This document shows positions 1-7,536 of a stretch of 64,000 bases of DNA, one piece after another. Every line of letters begins with the position of its first letter. The stretch's first letter is position 1. Origin of the DNA: Pseudomonadota bacterium (GTDB lineage Bacteria; Pseudomonadota; Gammaproteobacteria; Burkholderiales; Rhodocyclaceae); the NCBI GenBank assembly GCA_018262095.1, contig JAGTRW010000003.1, positions 95,612 through 159,611 of the forward strand, written 5' to 3'. The notes under the pieces were generated by a model. It saw only the letters and a list, made by a program, of their open reading frames with translations, made no database searches and was not told where the DNA came from. The translations under genes were made by a program, and so were the position numbers.

Positions 1-1045
1 GGCCCGCTGTCCGCTCGGCGACGCCGATGCTGACCGATACCTTGAGCAAGCCTTTCTTGGTGGCGATCACTGTTTCTTCAACGCCGCAGCGCAGGCGCTC
101 GGCGACCGTCAGCGCCTGTTCGACCGTGGTGTTGGGCAGCAGCGCAATGAATTCCTCGCCGCCGTAGCGGCACCAGATATCGTCGGCGCGCAACGCCGCC
201 TGCGCCGCGTTGGAGACTTCGACCAGGGTGGCGTCGCCGGTCTGGTGGCCGTGCTGGTCGTTGAACTCCTTGAAGTGGTCGATATCGACCGTCAGCACCG
301 CAAAGGGATCGCTACGGCGGACGCTGCGCGACCATTCGCGGTTGACGAACTCGTCGAAAGCGCGACGATTGAAAGCGCCGGTCAGCATGTCGTGACGCGC
401 CTGATCGTTGATTTTTCGCTGCAGGCTCTGCGACGTCTGCAGCGCGAGCAGCATGACGATCATCGGGAAAGCGAACATCGACGCGGCGACCAGAAAAACC
501 GCGGGCGGCGCCAGTCCGAAAACGGCGCTTGCCATCCGCCACAGGCAGGCGATCGCCAGGAAAGTGAGCAGCGCCGCCACCCAGCGGAAGGTGACGACGC
601 GGCCGGCGTCGGCAAGCTTCCAGCAGGCGTGGGCGGCGTAGAGGTCGAAAAAAGCGAAGACCAGATTCTGCGTCATCACCTGCGCCGCATGATTCGGCGA
701 CACCAGGCTATTCCACGCCGCCGAGCCGACCGCCAGCGTGCAGATGGCGAGCCCCAGCTTGAGCGGCGGCTGCTTGCCTGCGGCGCGCACGATGCCGTAG
801 TCGAAAATCATCCAGCCGGGCAGCACCAGCGCGCTCGACAACACTTCGGATACCCACACCGGCGCGATATCGCGCAGGCCGAAGCAGAACAGGCCGAGGC
901 CGGAGATCAACGCGGCGACCGCCCAGTCGCGCGCCGGAGGATAGTTGTGCTGAACGCGCCACAGATAGATCAGCACCGCCGCCAGGCCAATGCGGATGCC
1001 GACATAAACGAAGACCATCGTGCGCAGGTCGAGAAGGGGCGTCAT
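1..1045 (-). CDS. Membrane-bound diguanylate cyclase (GGDEF), 3' end outside window
   Basis: Predicted to make cyclic di-GMP from two GTP at the inner membrane. Reading the minus strand from the ATG at 1045 gives about 220 residues of hydrophobic multi-pass sensor region, then a GGDEF domain starting near the motif DMLTGAFNRRAFDE. The metal/catalytic segment DIDHFKEFND and the active-site loop RYGGEEF (about 140-160) are intact, so the enzyme should be active; the loop is the GGEEF variant. The reading frame runs off the window start without a stop, so the C-terminus is missing here. It is divergent from purT. A c-di-GMP-I riboswitch lies 19 kb away in the same window. Function is confident; the signal sensed is unknown. 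Confidence 0.9.
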   Translation of the reverse strand, partial: MTPLLDLRTMVFVYVGIRIGLAAVLIYLWRVQHNYPPARDWAVAALISGLGLFCFGLRDIAPVWVSEVLSSALVLPGWMIFDYGIVRAAGKQPPLKLGLAICTLAVGSAAWNSLVSPNHAAQVMTQNLVFAFFDLYAAHACWKLADAGRVVTFRWVAALLTFLAIACLWRMASAVFGLAPPAVFLVAASMFAFPMIVMLLALQTSQSLQRKINDQARHDMLTGAFNRRAFDEFVNREWSRSVRRSDPFAVLTVDIDHFKEFNDQHGHQTGDATLVEVSNAAQAALRADDIWCRYGGEEFIALLPNTTVEQALTVAERLRCGVEETVIATKKGLLKVSVSIGVAERTAG

Positions 1046-1176
1046 TCAAGGTTCAAGGAGTGATCGAGCGCGAAGTGTACACTGCACTTTCGCGCGCCGG
1101 GGAGACAATGGCGCAGCAGGCGAGCGTCAAGCGCTGCTAAAATCGCTGTCCTTGCCTCCCGTTCAGGAATTTTCCG

Positions 1177-2412
1177 ATGCCCAGCATAGCCCAGCAGTCC
1201 CGTCAGAACCCGCTCGCCACCATCGGCACGCCGCTCAGCGCGTCGGCGACTCGCGTGATGTTGCTCGGCGCCGGCGAACTCGGCAAGGAAGTGATCATCG
1301 CGCTGCAGCGCCTGGGCGTCGAGACGATCGCCGTCGATCGCTACGCCGACGCGCCGGGAATGCAGGTCGCGCACCGCTCGCACGTGGTGTCGATGACCGA
1401 CGGCGCGGCGCTGCGCGCAATCATCGAGGAAGAGCGCCCGCATCTCATCGTCCCCGAAATCGAGGCGATCGCCACCGACCTGCTGGTCGAAGTCGAGCGC
1501 GAAGGCCTCGCCGAAGTGATCCCGACGGCGCGCGCGACGCGGCTCACGATGAACCGCGAAGGAATCCGCCGACTGGTCGCCGAGGATCTTGGCCTGCCGA
1601 CTTCGCCTTACGCTTTTGCCGGTTCGCAGGCCGAGCTGCAGGCGGCGATCGATGCTGGCATCGGTTACCCCTGCCTGGTCAAGCCGACCATGTCGTCGTC
1701 GGGCAAAGGCCAGTCGCTGCTGCGCGGCCCGGCCGACGTCGCGACCGCCTGGGAATACGCCATGCAGGGCGGGCGCGTGGCGAGCAGCCGGATCATCGTC
1801 GAGGGCTTCGTCGATTTCGACTACGAAATCACGCTGCTCACCGTTCGCGCGATCGGCGCCGGCGGCGACGTCGAGACTTATTTCTGCGAGCCGGTCGGCC
1901 ACCGCCAGGTCGACGGCGACTACGTCGAATCGTGGCAGCCGCAGCCGATGAGCGCGCTCGCGCTCGAACGCTCGCGCGCCATCGCCGGCGCGGTGACCGC
2001 CAACCTCGGCGGGCGCGGGCTGTTCGGCGTCGAGCTCTTCGTCAAGGGCGACGAGGTGTGGTTCAGTGAGGTCAGCCCGCGTCCGCACGACACGGGTCTG
2101 GTGACGCTGGCGACGCAGCGCCTCTCCGAATTCGAACTGCACGCGCGCGCCATCCTGGGCCTGCCGGTCGACGTCACGCTGCGCTCGCCGGGTGCCTCGG
2201 CGGTGATTTACGGCGGACTCGAAGCGGCGGGAATCGCCTTCACCGGCGTCGCCGACGCGCTGCGCGTACCCACCAGCGACCTGCGCCTCTTCGGCAAGCC
2301 GCAGAGCTTCAAGAAGCGGCGCATGGGCGTCGCGGTGGCCAGCGGCGCCGACATCACCGAGGCGCGCAGCCGCGCGACGCTCGCCGCCAGCCGCGTCAAG
2401 CCGGTGGCTTGA
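1177..2412 (+). CDS. purT: Formate-dependent phosphoribosylglycinamide formyltransferase PurT
   Basis: Cytosolic ATP-grasp enzyme that formylates GAR to FGAR with formate and ATP, the third step of purine synthesis. At 411 residues it has the usual family length. Visible are an N-terminal nucleotide-binding fold ([13 protein letters not shown], residues 27-40), the ATP-grasp lysine/loop [12 protein letters not shown] near residue 170, and the metal-binding end [23 protein letters not shown] (split: [17 protein letters not shown]) near 290-315. The ATG at 1177 begins a conventional PurT N-terminus. It stands alone, between the divergent GGDEF gene and a 129-bp inverted-repeat element. Confidence 0.95.
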   Translation: MPSIAQQSRQNPLATIGTPLSASATRVMLLGAGELGKEVIIALQRLGVETIAVDRYADAPGMQVAHRSHVVSMTDGAALRAIIEEERPHLIVPEIEAIATDLLVEVEREGLAEVIPTARATRLTMNREGIRRLVAEDLGLPTSPYAFAGSQAELQAAIDAGIGYPCLVKPTMSSSGKGQSLLRGPADVATAWEYAMQGGRVASSRIIVEGFVDFDYEITLLTVRAIGAGGDVETYFCEPVGHRQVDGDYVESWQPQPMSALALERSRAIAGAVTANLGGRGLFGVELFVKGDEVWFSEVSPRPHDTGLVTLATQRLSEFELHARAILGLPVDVTLRSPGASAVIYGGLEAAGIAFTGVADALRVPTSDLRLFGKPQSFKKRRMGVAVASGADITEARSRATLAASRVKPVA

Positions 2413-2428
2413 GCCCAACGACAAAATC

Positions 2429-2557
2429 GCTAACCACAACGACACAACGAGATACCTTGTGAAGGCGGTCTGTTGCTTCACCTGACGAGTGATCTATTGC
2501 TCTGGTGTGTAACTCGTTGCTTTTCGTTGTGCTCGTCGTGCCCGTTGTGGTTAACGC
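2429..2557. repeat. Intergenic inverted-end repeat element, copy 1
   Basis: The left end GCTAACCACAACGACACAA (2429-2447) is mirrored at the right end, whose reverse complement reads GTTAACCACAACGGGCACGA (about 2536-2555). The element fills the gap between purT and the MATE gene. A second element with the same ends lies at 25351-25505. It looks like a non-autonomous MITE/REP-like repeat; no ORF is convincing inside it. Confidence 0.6.
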
Positions 2558-2568
2558 ATTTGAAAACC

Positions 2569-3924
2569 ATGCACCGTCTCCCCCGATTCTTGTCCGAAAG
2601 CCGTATCCTGTCCGCGCTGGCGCTGCCGATCATCGCCTCGCAGGTCGCCTATACGCTGCTCGGCCTGATCGACACGCTGATGGCCGGTCGCGCCGGCGCC
2701 GTCGAGCAGGCGGCGGTGGCGCTCGGCGTCGCCTTCTGGCTGCCGGCGTTCATCACGCTGATGAGCGTGGTGCAGGCGCTCAGCCCGTCGGTCGCCCATC
2801 ACTTCGGCGCCGGCGACCACGCCGCCGTGGTCGAGGATACGCACCAGGGAATCTGGCTGGCCGGACTCGCCAGCCTGCTGCCGGTCGCGCTGATGCCGGG
2901 CGTCGCGCCGCTGATGGCCTGGGCGCAGATCGATCCGCTGCTGATCGGCAAGACCACGCTGTTTCTCTGGGGAATGATGGTCGGCCTGCCTGCCGCGATG
3001 ATTTTCCGCGCCATCGCGTTTTACTCGGCGAGCATCAACCGGCCGCAGCCGATGATGTTCTTGGCCTTCGCCGGTCTGGGCGTCAACACGCTGTTCAACT
3101 GGCTGCTGATCTGGGGCCACTGGGGTTTTCCGGCCTTGGGCGGCGCCGGCTGCGGCTGGGCGAGCGCGATCGGCATGTGGGTGGCGCTCGCCGCACTGGT
3201 CGCGTGGACCGCCTGGTCGCCCGAATATCGCGCCTGCTACCTCTGGCGCGGCTGGCGGGCGCCGCACTGGCTGATCCAGAAGCGCCTGCTCAAGATCGGC
3301 CTGCCGATGGGTGGCGCGGCGCTCGCCGAGGTCACTGCCTTCGCCAGCGTCGCAATTTTCGTCGGCCGCTTTGGCGCCGAGCAGATCGCCGCGCACCAGA
3401 TCGCGCTCAACATCGCTTCGCTGCTGTTCATGTTGCCGATGGGGCTGGCCGCCGCGCTGACCATCCGCATCGGCCAGCAACTGGGCGCCGGCAATCCGCG
3501 CGCCGCGCGCTTTATCGCGTGGACCGGCGTCGCCATCGGGCTGCTCGTCGCAATGCTCTTGATGCTGCTGGTGCTGCTCGGCCGCGAGTTGATCGTCACG
3601 TTTTTCAGCCCCGACCCGTCGGTTCGCGAGGTCGCCGCCGGCTTGATGCTGTTCGCCGCGCTCTGGCAACTGGCCGACGCCACGCAGGTGCTGGCGATCG
3701 GCGCGCTACGCGGCTACCAGGTGACTTTCGGCCCGATGCTGGTGATGTTCGTCGCGTTCTGGCTGATCGGGCTGCCGCTTGGCGTTCGCCTCGGTTACCA
3801 CGGCATCGGCAGCGTCCCGGCGCTGCAGGTCTACGGTTTCTGGACCGGCCTGGTGACGGCGCTGATCCTGGCCGCGATCGCCCTCGCGGCGTGGCTGCGG
3901 GTGGTCGCGCGCGAGCGCATCTAG
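2569..3924 (+). CDS. MATE-family multidrug/cation efflux transporter (NorM-like)
   Basis: Inner-membrane antiporter, about 451 residues with 12 predicted membrane helices, of the NorM branch of the MATE family, which exports cationic drugs using Na+ or H+. The N-terminus MHRLPRFLSESRILSALALP followed by VDTLMAG-like IDTLMAGRAGAV is typical of NorM. The frame is open upstream to 2473, but the extra 32 codons are read through the repeat element and are unlike the family, so the ATG at 2569 is preferred; no strong ribosome binding site is seen. It converges with the next gene, leaving 4 bp. The substrate cannot be told from sequence. Confidence 0.88.
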   Translation: MHRLPRFLSESRILSALALPIIASQVAYTLLGLIDTLMAGRAGAVEQAAVALGVAFWLPAFITLMSVVQALSPSVAHHFGAGDHAAVVEDTHQGIWLAGLASLLPVALMPGVAPLMAWAQIDPLLIGKTTLFLWGMMVGLPAAMIFRAIAFYSASINRPQPMMFLAFAGLGVNTLFNWLLIWGHWGFPALGGAGCGWASAIGMWVALAALVAWTAWSPEYRACYLWRGWRAPHWLIQKRLLKIGLPMGGAALAEVTAFASVAIFVGRFGAEQIAAHQIALNIASLLFMLPMGLAAALTIRIGQQLGAGNPRAARFIAWTGVAIGLLVAMLLMLLVLLGRELIVTFFSPDPSVREVAAGLMLFAALWQLADATQVLAIGALRGYQVTFGPMLVMFVAFWLIGLPLGVRLGYHGIGSVPALQVYGFWTGLVTALILAAIALAAWLRVVARERI

Positions 3925-3928
3925 CCGT

Positions 3929-4447
3929 TCAGCGCGAGCGCTTGCTCGGCGCGACCAGCGTTTCGTGCGCCGCGCCTTGATACTTGACGAAATAGACCAA
4001 GGCCTGGCCGGTCGGTAGACCGAAGGCGACGCTCGAGGCGAGCAGCAACAGGCTCTGCGTCAGGTCGAATTCGCGCCCGGCGTCGGGGTGCTGCGACATG
4101 AAATAGCCGACGGAAACCTTGATCGCCAGGATCAACGCGTACATCAGCACGGTCGTCTTGCTGCCGGCAATGCAGATCAACTGCTGCGCCTTGTCGCCGC
4201 GCACCGACGCCTTGCGGCGCAGCACGGCGCTGAGCGTGGTGCCGAGCAGGAAGCCGACGCAGAGCACCGCGCCGTCGGCAACATTGAGGATGAAATGCGA
4301 GTTGACCGTCGAGTAGAGCAGGTAGAACGAGAGCAAGGGCAGCATCAGCAGCTTCCTGACCGCCATCGTCTTGTCCTGACTGGCGCGGGTGATCACCAGC
4401 CAGACGATGAAAGCGGCAAGCAGCAGGTCGGCAAGGTTGAGGGTCAT
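3929..4447 (-). CDS. Small multi-pass membrane protein of unknown function
   Basis: 172 residues with about five hydrophobic helices (roughly 5-20, 35-55, 58-80, 98-118, 130-150) and a basic C-terminal tail ending PSKRSR. There is no catalytic motif I recognise. The layout resembles small conserved integral membrane families of unknown function, but I do not assign one. It ends 4 bp from the convergent MATE stop. Codon use is like the GC-rich core, so it belongs to the chromosome backbone rather than the adjacent island. Confidence 0.7.
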   Translation of the reverse strand: MTLNLADLLLAAFIVWLVITRASQDKTMAVRKLLMLPLLSFYLLYSTVNSHFILNVADGAVLCVGFLLGTTLSAVLRRKASVRGDKAQQLICIAGSKTTVLMYALILAIKVSVGYFMSQHPDAGREFDLTQSLLLLASSVAFGLPTGQALVYFVKYQGAAHETLVAPSKRSR

Positions 4448-4809
4448 TGTTTCGCTTTCGAATGGGCGGGATTTCGGTCGTTGTGCGCGGCCGAGCTTAG
4501 CAAGACCAGGAACGATTGTCCCGGCATAATCTGCATCGATCTAGCCATCCAACACTCGCAAAACGAGTACGGTCAGATCAAGTCTGAACCTTTATACACA
4601 ATCGCTACGCGCGGTAGCCGGAAATCACGCCCAAGGTCACTGTTTCTGAACCGCAGTAATTCCTTGACTTGGCATTTTCGGGTATCCGAAACTTGCGCTT
4701 GACGGCTTAATTGCTTGCTGCTTCGCAGCAAGCTGACTTACGTTCCTGGCGCACATGAACACGGAGACTGGCTCGAACCGACCCTGAGCCGACCTTCAGG
4801 CTTTTGGAA
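4448..4809. other. Non-coding boundary of the accessory island
   Basis: About 360 bases without a supportable gene. Base composition drops from the GC-rich core here. A perfect hairpin, GCTTGCTGC (4713-4721) with loop TTC and GCAGCAAGC (4725-4733), may be a remnant of another attC-like site, since short strong hairpins flanked by GGCTTAA-type sequence occur in attC sites. No promoter or ORF can be argued. Confidence 0.5.
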
Positions 4810-4826
4810 AGCAGACGTTCGAACGT
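4790..4826 (-). repeat. Non-coding cassette-associated repeat, copy 1
   Basis: On the minus strand this segment follows attC site A and reads TTCGAACGTCTGCTTTCCAA then CCTGAAGG. Related segments follow at 6583-6672 and 7286-7384 with the shared pattern TTYGAA..nGCnTTYC.AA...CYTGA. It is probably the start of a non-coding cassette or cassette debris. Confidence 0.5.
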
Positions 4827-4916
4827 TTGACGTGAGGGGCTGCCGTAGCGGCGAAGCCTCGAAGGGAACTCACAAGCGCAGCTTGTGGGCAGTCCCTCTC
4901 GACGGAATTATTAGGC
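4818..4916 (-). other. attC-like recombination site A (cassette 1)
   Basis: Read on the minus strand: R'' box GCCTAAT (4916-4910) lies 10 nt after the stop of the 4927-5730 gene. Then come an arm GAGGGACTGCC (4898-4888), a central region with its own hairpin CACAAGC-GCA-GCTTGTG, and the matching arm GGCAGCCCCTC (4844-4834), pairing 10 of 11 bases. The R' side is CAAACG followed by TTCGAA. The cassette's own 5' end at 5761 carries TTAGGC, so in the excised circle R' would read ACGTTAGGC, a textbook match to R''. Confidence 0.65.
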
Positions 4917-4926
4917 ATTCTTGGAG

Positions 4927-5730
4927 CTACCATGTCTTTCTGCTCCGAAATAGCGCGTCATCATTATAAAAAATGGCAAATATTTCGGAGAAGTAAGGTA
5001 TTTCTTCTCGGCCGATAGCTCTGGCTGGCCCCTCAAGCTTTCCTAGCAACTCGACCCAGTAACGGATTATCTGAAGAACGTAAAACTGTCTATATTGACG
5101 GACGGATTCAAAAATACCGGTTCGAATGCTTGCTTCTTCAAAGTCAGTTAATTCTGAGCCTGTTTCAGTTGTGTGAAAAAGAACGGCCCAGTTTTTGGCG
5201 GCCTCGGCCAGCATCACAGCTCGGCCAAAGATGGCCGCTTTTTTTCGTATACTTACCCGTTTTTCAAAAATTGGAAGATCTACTTCTTTAAACCAGCGAG
5301 AAATAGGATCGTCAGTCTGGAAACTGCCGACAAGGTAATTTATATTTGCGTATCTATCACCTTCCGCGAATGAATGCAGAATATCCATAATTGCCGTATG
5401 CGTTGGGTCGGAAAGTGATTTTAGATAAGAAAACTGGAATCCTCTTTCTATGACTACTGACTGCGATTTCTGGTATAGAAGTACGAGTTTGTGCCCAATT
5501 TCTTTTTTCAAGAATTCGAAGCCGGGGAATTTTCCGGAGTGCCTTATGTAGTAATCAAGAATAAGGCTCAGCTTTCCGATACGTTCCAGTCCTGTGGAGA
5601 GGCTGATGAATGACTGAAAGTAAACACCTTTTGTCGCGTAGTTGGCGTTTCTAATTTCAGATGCGCCGGCACTAAGCATTTCTTTGGTAAAAGCGGCTTC
5701 TTTAAGCAAAGCGTGAAAAGTTTGATTCAT
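4927..5730 (-). CDS. Cassette-borne helical protein of unknown function, possibly HEPN-like
   Basis: 267 residues, AT-richer than the chromosome. The N-terminal third is alpha-helical with YFQSFISLSTGLERIGKL (about 37-54), a pattern common in helical HEPN-like or defence-associated cassette proteins. I see no RxxxxH motif that would identify an active HEPN nuclease, so the family stays open. No signal peptide or membrane segment. The gene fills its cassette: 25 nt separate its ATG from the upstream R' box (5762-5756) and 10 nt separate its stop from the R'' box (4916-4910). It probably depends on promoters outside the cassette. Confidence 0.7.
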   Translation of the reverse strand: MNQTFHALLKEAAFTKEMLSAGASEIRNANYATKGVYFQSFISLSTGLERIGKLSLILDYYIRHSGKFPGFEFLKKEIGHKLVLLYQKSQSVVIERGFQFSYLKSLSDPTHTAIMDILHSFAEGDRYANINYLVGSFQTDDPISRWFKEVDLPIFEKRVSIRKKAAIFGRAVMLAEAAKNWAVLFHTTETGSELTDFEEASIRTGIFESVRQYRQFYVLQIIRYWVELLGKLEGPARAIGREEIPYFSEIFAIFYNDDALFRSRKTW

Positions 5731-5755
5731 AACTCGCGCTCAATCTAGATCAAAT

Positions 5756-5776
5756 GCCTAATGTTCAAGGTTAGGG
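5756..5776 (-). other. Collapsed attC-like junction between cassettes 1 and 2
   Basis: On the minus strand the sequence is CCCTAAC (5776-5770), eight bases, then TTAGGC (5761-5756). CCCTAAC is the R'' partner of cassette 2's own 5' box (GTTAGGG at 6384-6378), and TTAGGC is the 5' box of cassette 1. The stem-loop arms that should lie between R'' and R' are missing, so the site appears deleted to its two core boxes. Confidence 0.5.
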
Positions 5777-5782
5777 GGAGCG

Positions 5783-6364
5783 TCATTTGGCGAACCGAAC
5801 TCGGTTGGTTAGCAGCTCATGTTGATTGAATATGTGCTCCGCCAACTCAAGGTGGTAGGCGGTCAGTTCATCATCCGCCATTCCACCGCGCTCATATTCC
5901 TCCCGAGAAGTTCTTTGGTATAGGACAATCAACTCTGGCGGAGCAAGATGAGCCTGTTTCTTGATAACCTCGCCAATTTCCGAAATTGGAAATCCTGGGC
6001 CGTAGTCGATACCAACAGACGGCTCAGAAACGCCATGATCGAACAAAGCAGCGAAGCCCCCCTTCATCTTGGACTTCACGTACCGTCGTTCTTTGAATAT
6101 GGCTACGGCGTGATCGAAGCGCTGCTGAAATGTTCCGTACTTCGTTAATGTGCACGAGGAAATGTGAATATCGAGCAGCAAGGAAAGGAGTGGCGCGTAG
6201 AGATGCTCCAAGGATTGGCAGTCTCGGGAGTACGTGAGATCGCGCCTACCTTCTTTCAAACCTTTTCGATATGCCCATTTGTAGGCGCCGATGATTGCGC
6301 CAACAACGCTGCCAATTAGCGCAAATACTTTTCCTGCGAGAGTAAGAATTTCCATTGGTTCCAT
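5783..6364 (-). CDS. Cassette-borne membrane-anchored protein of unknown function
   Basis: 193 residues. One N-terminal membrane helix (about residues 7-28, LAGKVFALIGSVVGAIIGAY) followed by basic residues and a soluble, mainly helical domain, so probably anchored with the bulk in the cytoplasm. No known motif. The ATG at 6364 and an in-frame ATG at 6355 are both possible. The gene is wrapped by cassette core sites: GTTAGGG 13 nt upstream of the ATG and CCCTAAC 6 nt after the stop. Low GC relative to neighbours fits lateral acquisition. Confidence 0.7.
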   Translation of the reverse strand: MEPMEILTLAGKVFALIGSVVGAIIGAYKWAYRKGLKEGRRDLTYSRDCQSLEHLYAPLLSLLLDIHISSCTLTKYGTFQQRFDHAVAIFKERRYVKSKMKGGFAALFDHGVSEPSVGIDYGPGFPISEIGEVIKKQAHLAPPELIVLYQRTSREEYERGGMADDELTAYHLELAEHIFNQHELLTNRVRFAK

Positions 6365-6377
6365 TTGCGCAAGAAAG

Positions 6378-6384
6378 CCCTAAC
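6378..6384 (-). other. R' core box at the 5' end of cassette 2
   Basis: On the minus strand CTTCAC runs into GTTAGGG, fitting the core consensus GTTRRRY except in the last base, and exactly complementary to the CCCTAAC R'' box that ends the same cassette at 5776-5770. The same lead-in CTTCAC precedes the core box of cassette 3. Confidence 0.55.
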
Positions 6385-6408
6385 GTGAAGTGAACACCAT
6401 TTCATCCG

Positions 6409-6445
6409 GTCGACAGATTATTGAACTGTCCGATAATCTGTCGAC
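6409..6445. repeat. Perfect 13-bp inverted repeat
   Basis: GTCGACAGATTAT (6409-6421), an 11-base loop, then ATAATCTGTCGAC (6433-6445). The arms match without error. There is no T-run on either side, so it is not a standard terminator. It sits 24 bases from the R' box of cassette 2. Confidence 0.7.
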
Positions 6446-6582
6446 GATTTGTAGTGCATTGATCTTAGATAGAGTTAAGCCATATCGATATTTTGCCATG
6501 TCGCACAATCTTTTTCCATACGCCAATGACTGCTTTCGGAACAAATGACCAATAACCTGAGTTGGCCGACAACAGCCAGAAT

Positions 6583-6672
6583 CGATGACCTTAGCATTGA
6601 TGGTGATCGACCGAAAATCCGCGTGCGTTCTCCCGGCCCGTCAAGGTTTAGAAAAGCAGCTTTTCAAATGAA
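6583..6672 (-). repeat. Non-coding cassette-associated repeat, copy 2
   Basis: Plus-strand text GATGACCTTAGCATTGATGG and then GATCGACCGAAA matches copy 3 (7286-7384) at most positions, and the distal part GAAAAGCAGCTTTTCAAATG matches copies 1 and 3. Spacing between the two blocks differs by about 10 bases between copies 2 and 3. Confidence 0.6.
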
Positions 6673-6721
6673 GCTAAGAGGCTGCCCATTTAGGGCAGTC
6701 CCCTTGAGCGTAAAGTTATAC
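6671..6721 (-). other. attC-like recombination site B (cassette 3)
   Basis: Minus strand: R'' box GTATAAC (6721-6715) lies 10 nt after the stop of the 6732-7217 gene, followed by CTCAAGGGGACTGCCC, a five-base loop and GGGCAGCCTCTTAG. The arms pair with one extra base in the left arm, the extrahelical base typical of attC sites. The R'' box is the exact complement of the cassette's 5' GTTATAC box at 7259-7253. The arm sequence GGGACTGCC is shared with site A, as expected for sites of one integron. Confidence 0.65.
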
Positions 6722-6731
6722 AAGGCTTGGG

Positions 6732-7217
6732 TTATTCCTCTTTATTGGCGTAACCCTCTAAATCATAAACCACTTGAATAAACAGATCTGCTAAGCCAAC
6801 CCCATAATGTTCTCGCGCTTCAAAAAGGCTATCCGTTTCCTTTAGAGCACCATGCAGCTGCTCAAGACCATCGGTCATGTCATTGAAGTTGTCTCTACAC
6901 TTGGCAATTAAGTTTAGCAACTCTCCTTTGTTTGGCTCATAGCCTAATTGGTGAGCAAATTTGTTTCTCACTGTATTGATACTCTGAAGGCAACTTGCAA
7001 CCCCATCTGGAATCAACCCTAAAGAGTTAATAAATGATATTTTCCTACCATGGGTCAATGAAAGAAAATGCACTTTGAGCTTGCTATCGTAATTTACAGC
7101 TATCTCTTCAAGAAGATGCTCAACGACCAAATGCCCGATAACAAATCCAGTCAAGATATCTGAGTCATCAATTTTATTAAACAAAAAATCTTCATATTTG
7201 TTTCCATAGGAAGACAT
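6732..7217 (-). CDS. HEPN-domain protein, putative RNase or antitoxin partner
   Basis: 161 residues, all-helical. The central segment TVRNKFAHQLGYEP (about residues 82-95) contains RNKFAH, the R-N-xxx-H motif of HEPN domains, which is the catalytic motif of many toxin and defence RNases. The N-terminal LTGFVIGHLVVEHLLEEI helix is also typical of HEPN-like families of the DUF4145 kind. Ribosome binding site AGGGGG precedes the ATG at 7217. Encoded in an AT-rich integron-like cassette with R' 35 nt upstream and R'' 10 nt downstream. Whether it is an active nuclease is not shown by sequence alone; no obvious MNT nucleotidyltransferase partner adjoins it. Confidence 0.72.
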   Translation of the reverse strand: MSSYGNKYEDFLFNKIDDSDILTGFVIGHLVVEHLLEEIAVNYDSKLKVHFLSLTHGRKISFINSLGLIPDGVASCLQSINTVRNKFAHQLGYEPNKGELLNLIAKCRDNFNDMTDGLEQLHGALKETDSLFEAREHYGVGLADLFIQVVYDLEGYANKEE

Positions 7218-7252
7218 TGTTATCTACCCCCTTGAGAATCTCTCGTAGAGTC

Positions 7253-7259
7253 GTATAAC
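7253..7259 (-). other. R' core box at the 5' end of cassette 3
   Basis: Minus strand CTCTTCAC then GTTATAC, exactly complementary to the GTATAAC R'' box at 6721-6715 that ends the same cassette. Confidence 0.55.
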
Positions 7260-7285
7260 GTGAAGAGAACCTTAAATTTTAGTGG

Positions 7286-7384
7286 ATGACTCTAGCATTG
7301 AAGGCGATCGACCGAAAGCCCGGACGCGCTTACGACCCCTTGCGGTCAGTCAGGAATTTGGAATGCTGCCATTCGAATGAAAAA
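7286..7384 (-). repeat. Non-coding cassette-associated repeat, copy 3
   Basis: Plus-strand GATGACTCTAGCATTGAAGG followed by GATCGACCGAAAG aligns with copy 2 at 6583; the distal GGAATGCTGCCATTCGAATG block aligns with the corresponding blocks of copies 1 and 2. Confidence 0.6.
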
Positions 7385-7536
7385 GATGGTAGATCAAAAA
7401 ATCCGCAGGCGCCTTCCAACGATTTACGGCACAATTAACAATAATATAAAAAACGATTTCCTGAATTCGGAAGGTGCTTCGTATTCTCTGCTTACGCATC
7501 GAACTCGCAATATAGATTACGGCCTTAAGGCGTCGT

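Larger units (their letters stand above)
6365..6731. other. Non-coding stretch between cassettes 2 and 3
   Basis: 367 bases with no credible gene. It holds, in order on the plus strand, the R' box of cassette 2 (6378-6384), a 13-bp perfect inverted repeat (6409-6445), copy 2 of the non-coding repeat (6583-6672) and attC-like site B (6671-6721). It could be a non-coding cassette or the remains of one. Confidence 0.6.
7218..7536. other. Non-coding stretch between cassette 3 and the RES gene
   Basis: 319 bases without a supported gene. It contains the R' box of cassette 3 (7253-7259) and copy 3 of the non-coding repeat (7286-7384). The remainder (7385-7536) is AT-rich and featureless; no R'' box is visible after the RES gene stop, so its cassette status is unproven. 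Confidence 0.55.

Noticed and set aside
1042..2481. 479-codon open frame antisense to purT
   Set aside because: GC-rich shadow frame; charged low-complexity product, while the plus strand encodes a complete PurT.
4715..4969. 84-codon ORF
   Set aside because: It reads through the attC-like site A and the end of cassette 1 on the wrong strand.
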